DNA from: Palaeococcus ferrophilus DSM 13482
GTDB taxonomy: Archaea > Methanobacteriota_B > Thermococci > Thermococcales > Thermococcaceae
Length of the DNA stretch: 64,000 bases
Reading direction: 5' to 3'
Assembly (NCBI RefSeq): GCF_000966265.1
Contig: NZ_LANF01000004.1
Coordinates: 86,648 to 150,647, forward strand
Part shown: positions 62,164 to 64,000 of the stretch, piece by piece
Numbering within the stretch: the stretch's first letter is position 1
How the letters are laid out: every line of letters begins with the position of its first letter
The notes under the pieces: model-generated
What the model was told of the DNA's origin: nothing
Database searches by the model: none
What the model saw: the letters and a program-made list of their open reading frames with translations, nothing else
Translations under genes and position numbers: made by a program

Positions 62164-63168
62164 ATGAAGGCAAATAGAAAGGTTATCCTTCTCCCGTTTT
62201 TCCTCCTCTTGATTTTACTCGCTGGTATAGCAGTTAGGGAGCACGTGGAGGATTCCCCAAAGGAGGAGCCCGGCCAAGAGAAATATTTAGAAGAGGCAAC
62301 CTCCCAACCCCCCACTGTGCAGAAGCCTGAACTCCCACCCATCCTGCCAGAAGATTTTATGGGGGGCTTCATCGGCTACGTCTACGGCCCCATGAACACA
62401 ACGGGGTACGTATCCCTTTACTGGTGCTATCCTAAGGAAATTCTCAACGCGTCCGCCGCCGTGTCCATATCTTCGCACTCTCCCTTTGAGGGTATTGACT
62501 ATCGCGGAGATGAGATTTCCACCACTTACAGGGGTTATCTACGCCTTCTCATACCCATAAACTTCTCAAAGCTCTCCGACAGCTTTCCCAAAGATATGGA
62601 CTTCCAAAATGTGAGCGCAAGCCTGATCATGGACATGGACTACTACGATGCGAGCGCGAGAATCGGCCTGACCACTCCCCTCGGCAGTGAAACCGCCCGC
62701 GTAAACCTCGGAAACTGGACGTTCAATGTGGCGAAAGGCCTCCCTGAAACAATGCCCAACGTGACGGCGTACCGAAATGAGGACGTCTCCTTTGAGTGGG
62801 GAATCCACGAGGTGGGCTACGTAGTCGGGCTCTACAATCCCGCATCCATCCCAATGGAGATCCTCAACATAAGTTTTGAGCTGCCCGACCTCCTTCCGAG
62901 GGAGTGGGTCGTGGTGAAGAACATATCCGCGTATAAGGGGAACTCTATATACGACGTACCCGAAAGGGCCGAGCCCTCCGACATGGGCCTGAAACCGGGG
63001 GAGGTGAAGTACTTCGTGCTGTCGCTAGAGGTGCATCCACAGGTGAAGGGGCTGTTCCTCCAGCCCAGGATAGTCTACTCCCTTAACGGCACGATCTATG
63101 CGATGCCCGGCCCTCCGTTCCAGTACACGGTGATGGAGGGGGCCTGTGCTCACAACGGGGCAGGGTAA
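62164..63168 (+). CDS. Exported protein of unknown function
   Basis: 334 residues from ATG 62164 (GAGGTG six bases upstream). A signal-anchor helix (VILLPFFLLLILLAGIAV) precedes a Pro/Glu-rich linker, then a beta-rich ectodomain with several N-x-S/T sequons. A TATA-like AAAATTTATAAAC (62037-62049) lies far upstream, implying a leader of about 90 bases that contains a 13-codon frame (62118-62159) and a hairpin over the ribosome site. Confidence 0.7.
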   Translation: MKANRKVILLPFFLLLILLAGIAVREHVEDSPKEEPGQEKYLEEATSQPPTVQKPELPPILPEDFMGGFIGYVYGPMNTTGYVSLYWCYPKEILNASAAVSISSHSPFEGIDYRGDEISTTYRGYLRLLIPINFSKLSDSFPKDMDFQNVSASLIMDMDYYDASARIGLTTPLGSETARVNLGNWTFNVAKGLPETMPNVTAYRNEDVSFEWGIHEVGYVVGLYNPASIPMEILNISFELPDLLPREWVVVKNISAYKGNSIYDVPERAEPSDMGLKPGEVKYFVLSLEVHPQVKGLFLQPRIVYSLNGTIYAMPGPPFQYTVMEGACAHNGAG

Positions 63169-63199
63169 ACTTTATCTTCCCCCTCTCCCATAAACGCAT

Positions 63200-63257
63200 G
63201 GGATGATGAGCGATTTCCCTCACTCCGAGCGGTGAGGAGGAGCCGATGCTCTGACCC
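63200..63257 (+). ncRNA. C/D box small guide RNA
   Basis: All boxes are in order: C box ATGATGA at 63203-63209, a 15-base guide, D' box CCGA at 63225-63228 (variant of CTGA), C' box GTGAGGA at 63232-63238, a 12-base guide GGAGCCGATGCT at 63239-63250, and D box CTGA at 63251-63254. A terminal stem GGG 63200-63202 with CCC 63255-63257 closes it. AACTTTATCTT (about 63167-63177) could be its TATA box. Such RNAs guide 2'-O-methylation of rRNA or tRNA; the target was not determined. Confidence 0.78.
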
Positions 63258-63733
63258 GGAGGGTTTGCTCGATATTCCAGCTCCTTCTCTCGTTTTTGAG
63301 TTTCAGCGGGCTAATTTTCGCATTCGGGACATTCTCAAAGGCCGGGAAATCTTTAGTAACTTGAGGTTATTATCTAACATTATGTGTCAAAAAATTCTTG
63401 AATTTGTGACGAAAATTTTTCGAAGTTCCTGGACAAGGCACCGACGCCGGGTTCTAAGCCCTACCCCCATGTAGATACGATTATTTTAACTTTCGTCCGT
63501 CCAGAGCACTGGGGAGTGAGTTTAAAGCCCTGTTTCATCCCGGGAAGTCTCATGAACAAAAACGTGCATGAAAAAATCTGGGGGTTCAAAAGGCTTCGCT
63601 GGCGTTAAAGGGCTACCCACAGGTCGTGATATAAGGCGTGGATGGGCTCCGTTATCCCCCCCTCCCGCGAAAGCCTTATAAAATTCAAGTGCTCTTATCA
63701 GTTTAAAGGGCAAAAGAAGGAAAAATCCGTCCT
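63258..63733 (+). other. CRISPR leader region
   Basis: About 475 bases without a gene, leading into the first repeat. It is AT-rich around 63350-63420 and carries a TATA-like CCTTATAAAATTC (63671-63683) with purine-rich CGCGAAAG ahead of it, suitable to drive the pre-crRNA on the + strand. The boundary with the upstream sRNA is approximate. Confidence 0.65.
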
Positions 63734-64000
63734 GTTGCAATAAGACTCTAAGAGAATTGAAAGGACTGGGGGAGTTAGCAAATGAAAGCACGGCGCCCGG
63801 GTTGCAATAAGACTCTAAGAGAATTGAAAGGAGCAGTACGACGCAAACAAAGTCGTGCTTGACTAGTTGCAATAAGACTCTAAGAGAATTGAAAGACTAA
63901 GTCATACACGTGGAAATGCAGCAGGGAAACCCTGTTGCAATAAGACTCTAAGAGAATTGAAAGACTGGAAGCCCTCACGTAACTGTTTAAAGCGCTCTTG
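63734..64000 (+). CRISPR. CRISPR array, leader end, running off the window
   Basis: Four identical 30-base repeats at 63734-63763, 63801-63830, 63866-63895 and 63934-63963. Each begins GTTGCAATAAG and ends GAATTGAAAG, the Thermococcales repeat type whose last eight bases ATTGAAAG become the crRNA 5' tag. Spacers are 63764-63800 (37), 63831-63865 (35), 63896-63933 (38) and a fourth from 63964 that reaches the window edge. Orientation puts the leader on the left, so these are the newest spacers. No cas gene is in the window. Confidence 0.98.

Noticed and set aside
1..63733. tRNA or rRNA genes and complete insertion sequences
   Set aside because: I looked for tRNA-type T-loop and CCA-stem patterns, rRNA signatures and transposase motifs with terminal repeats and found none that hold up.

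Overview
The window is chromosomal DNA from a hyperthermophilic euryarchaeon of the order Thermococcales, most likely Thermococcus. The basis is the gene set: a flavodiiron protein with a Pyrococcus-type NADH:rubredoxin oxidoreductase, a ferritin-fused encapsulin beside a DPS-like thioferritin, a GH57 branching enzyme, the archaeal purine enzymes PurP and PurO, a ThiD-ThiN fusion, a CDC48 ATPase and class I HMG-CoA reductase. The translation signals (GGTGA or GGTGAT four to six bases before the start), TATA boxes about 25 bases before starts and the 30-base CRISPR repeat ending in ATTGAAAG fit as well. Assignments come from reading motifs and from recall of families; no search was run.

Layout. 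1-2.8 kb: the tail of a nitroreductase-like gene and a two-subunit 2-oxoacid:ferredoxin oxidoreductase. 2.9-14.4 kb: an oxygen and iron defence island with a 1-Cys peroxiredoxin, flavodiiron protein, NADH:rubredoxin oxidoreductase, four stand-alone ferritin-like proteins, a ferritin-encapsulin fusion, a DPS-like protein and a Fur-family regulator. The DPS-like and regulator genes diverge around two tandem palindromes. A betaine/choline-type ABC transporter (7.1-11.2 kb) sits inside the island. 14.5-20.5 kb: exported proteins, an MscS channel and a compact membrane redox module (DOMON lipoprotein, four-histidine membrane protein, frameshifted molybdopterin-fold protein, small cytochrome b-like protein). 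20.5-28.3 kb: two ABC systems, a fifth stand-alone ferritin-like protein, a probable structured RNA, an HTH regulator and a broken PIN-RHH toxin-antitoxin pair. 28.3-32.7 kb: an AT-rich stretch with exported or membrane genes, a second peroxiredoxin and unknown genes.

32.8-39.8 kb: back-to-back operons for purine (purO, purP, purC) and thiamine (thiC on one side; thi4, thiM, thiE, thiDN on the other), sharing a promoter region with a strong dyad. ThiC uses aminoimidazole ribotide, which is also the purine intermediate upstream of the PurC step. 39.9-51.9 kb: SDR, branching enzyme, MoaA, OsmC, radical SAM, tRNA-editing and other housekeeping genes, with an orphan UPF0175 gene. 52-63.2 kb: PRC-barrel, phosphoesterases, DUF59 proteins, CDC48, CBS, MinD-like ATPase, HMG-CoA reductase and exported proteins. 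63.2-64 kb: a C/D box sRNA, then a CRISPR leader and the first four repeats of an array that runs off the window.

Four genes (near 20037, 25408, 29140 and 49496) are each interrupted by a one-base frame change at a homopolymer. That is either real decay or a sequence-quality problem, and it should be settled before any of them is called a pseudogene.
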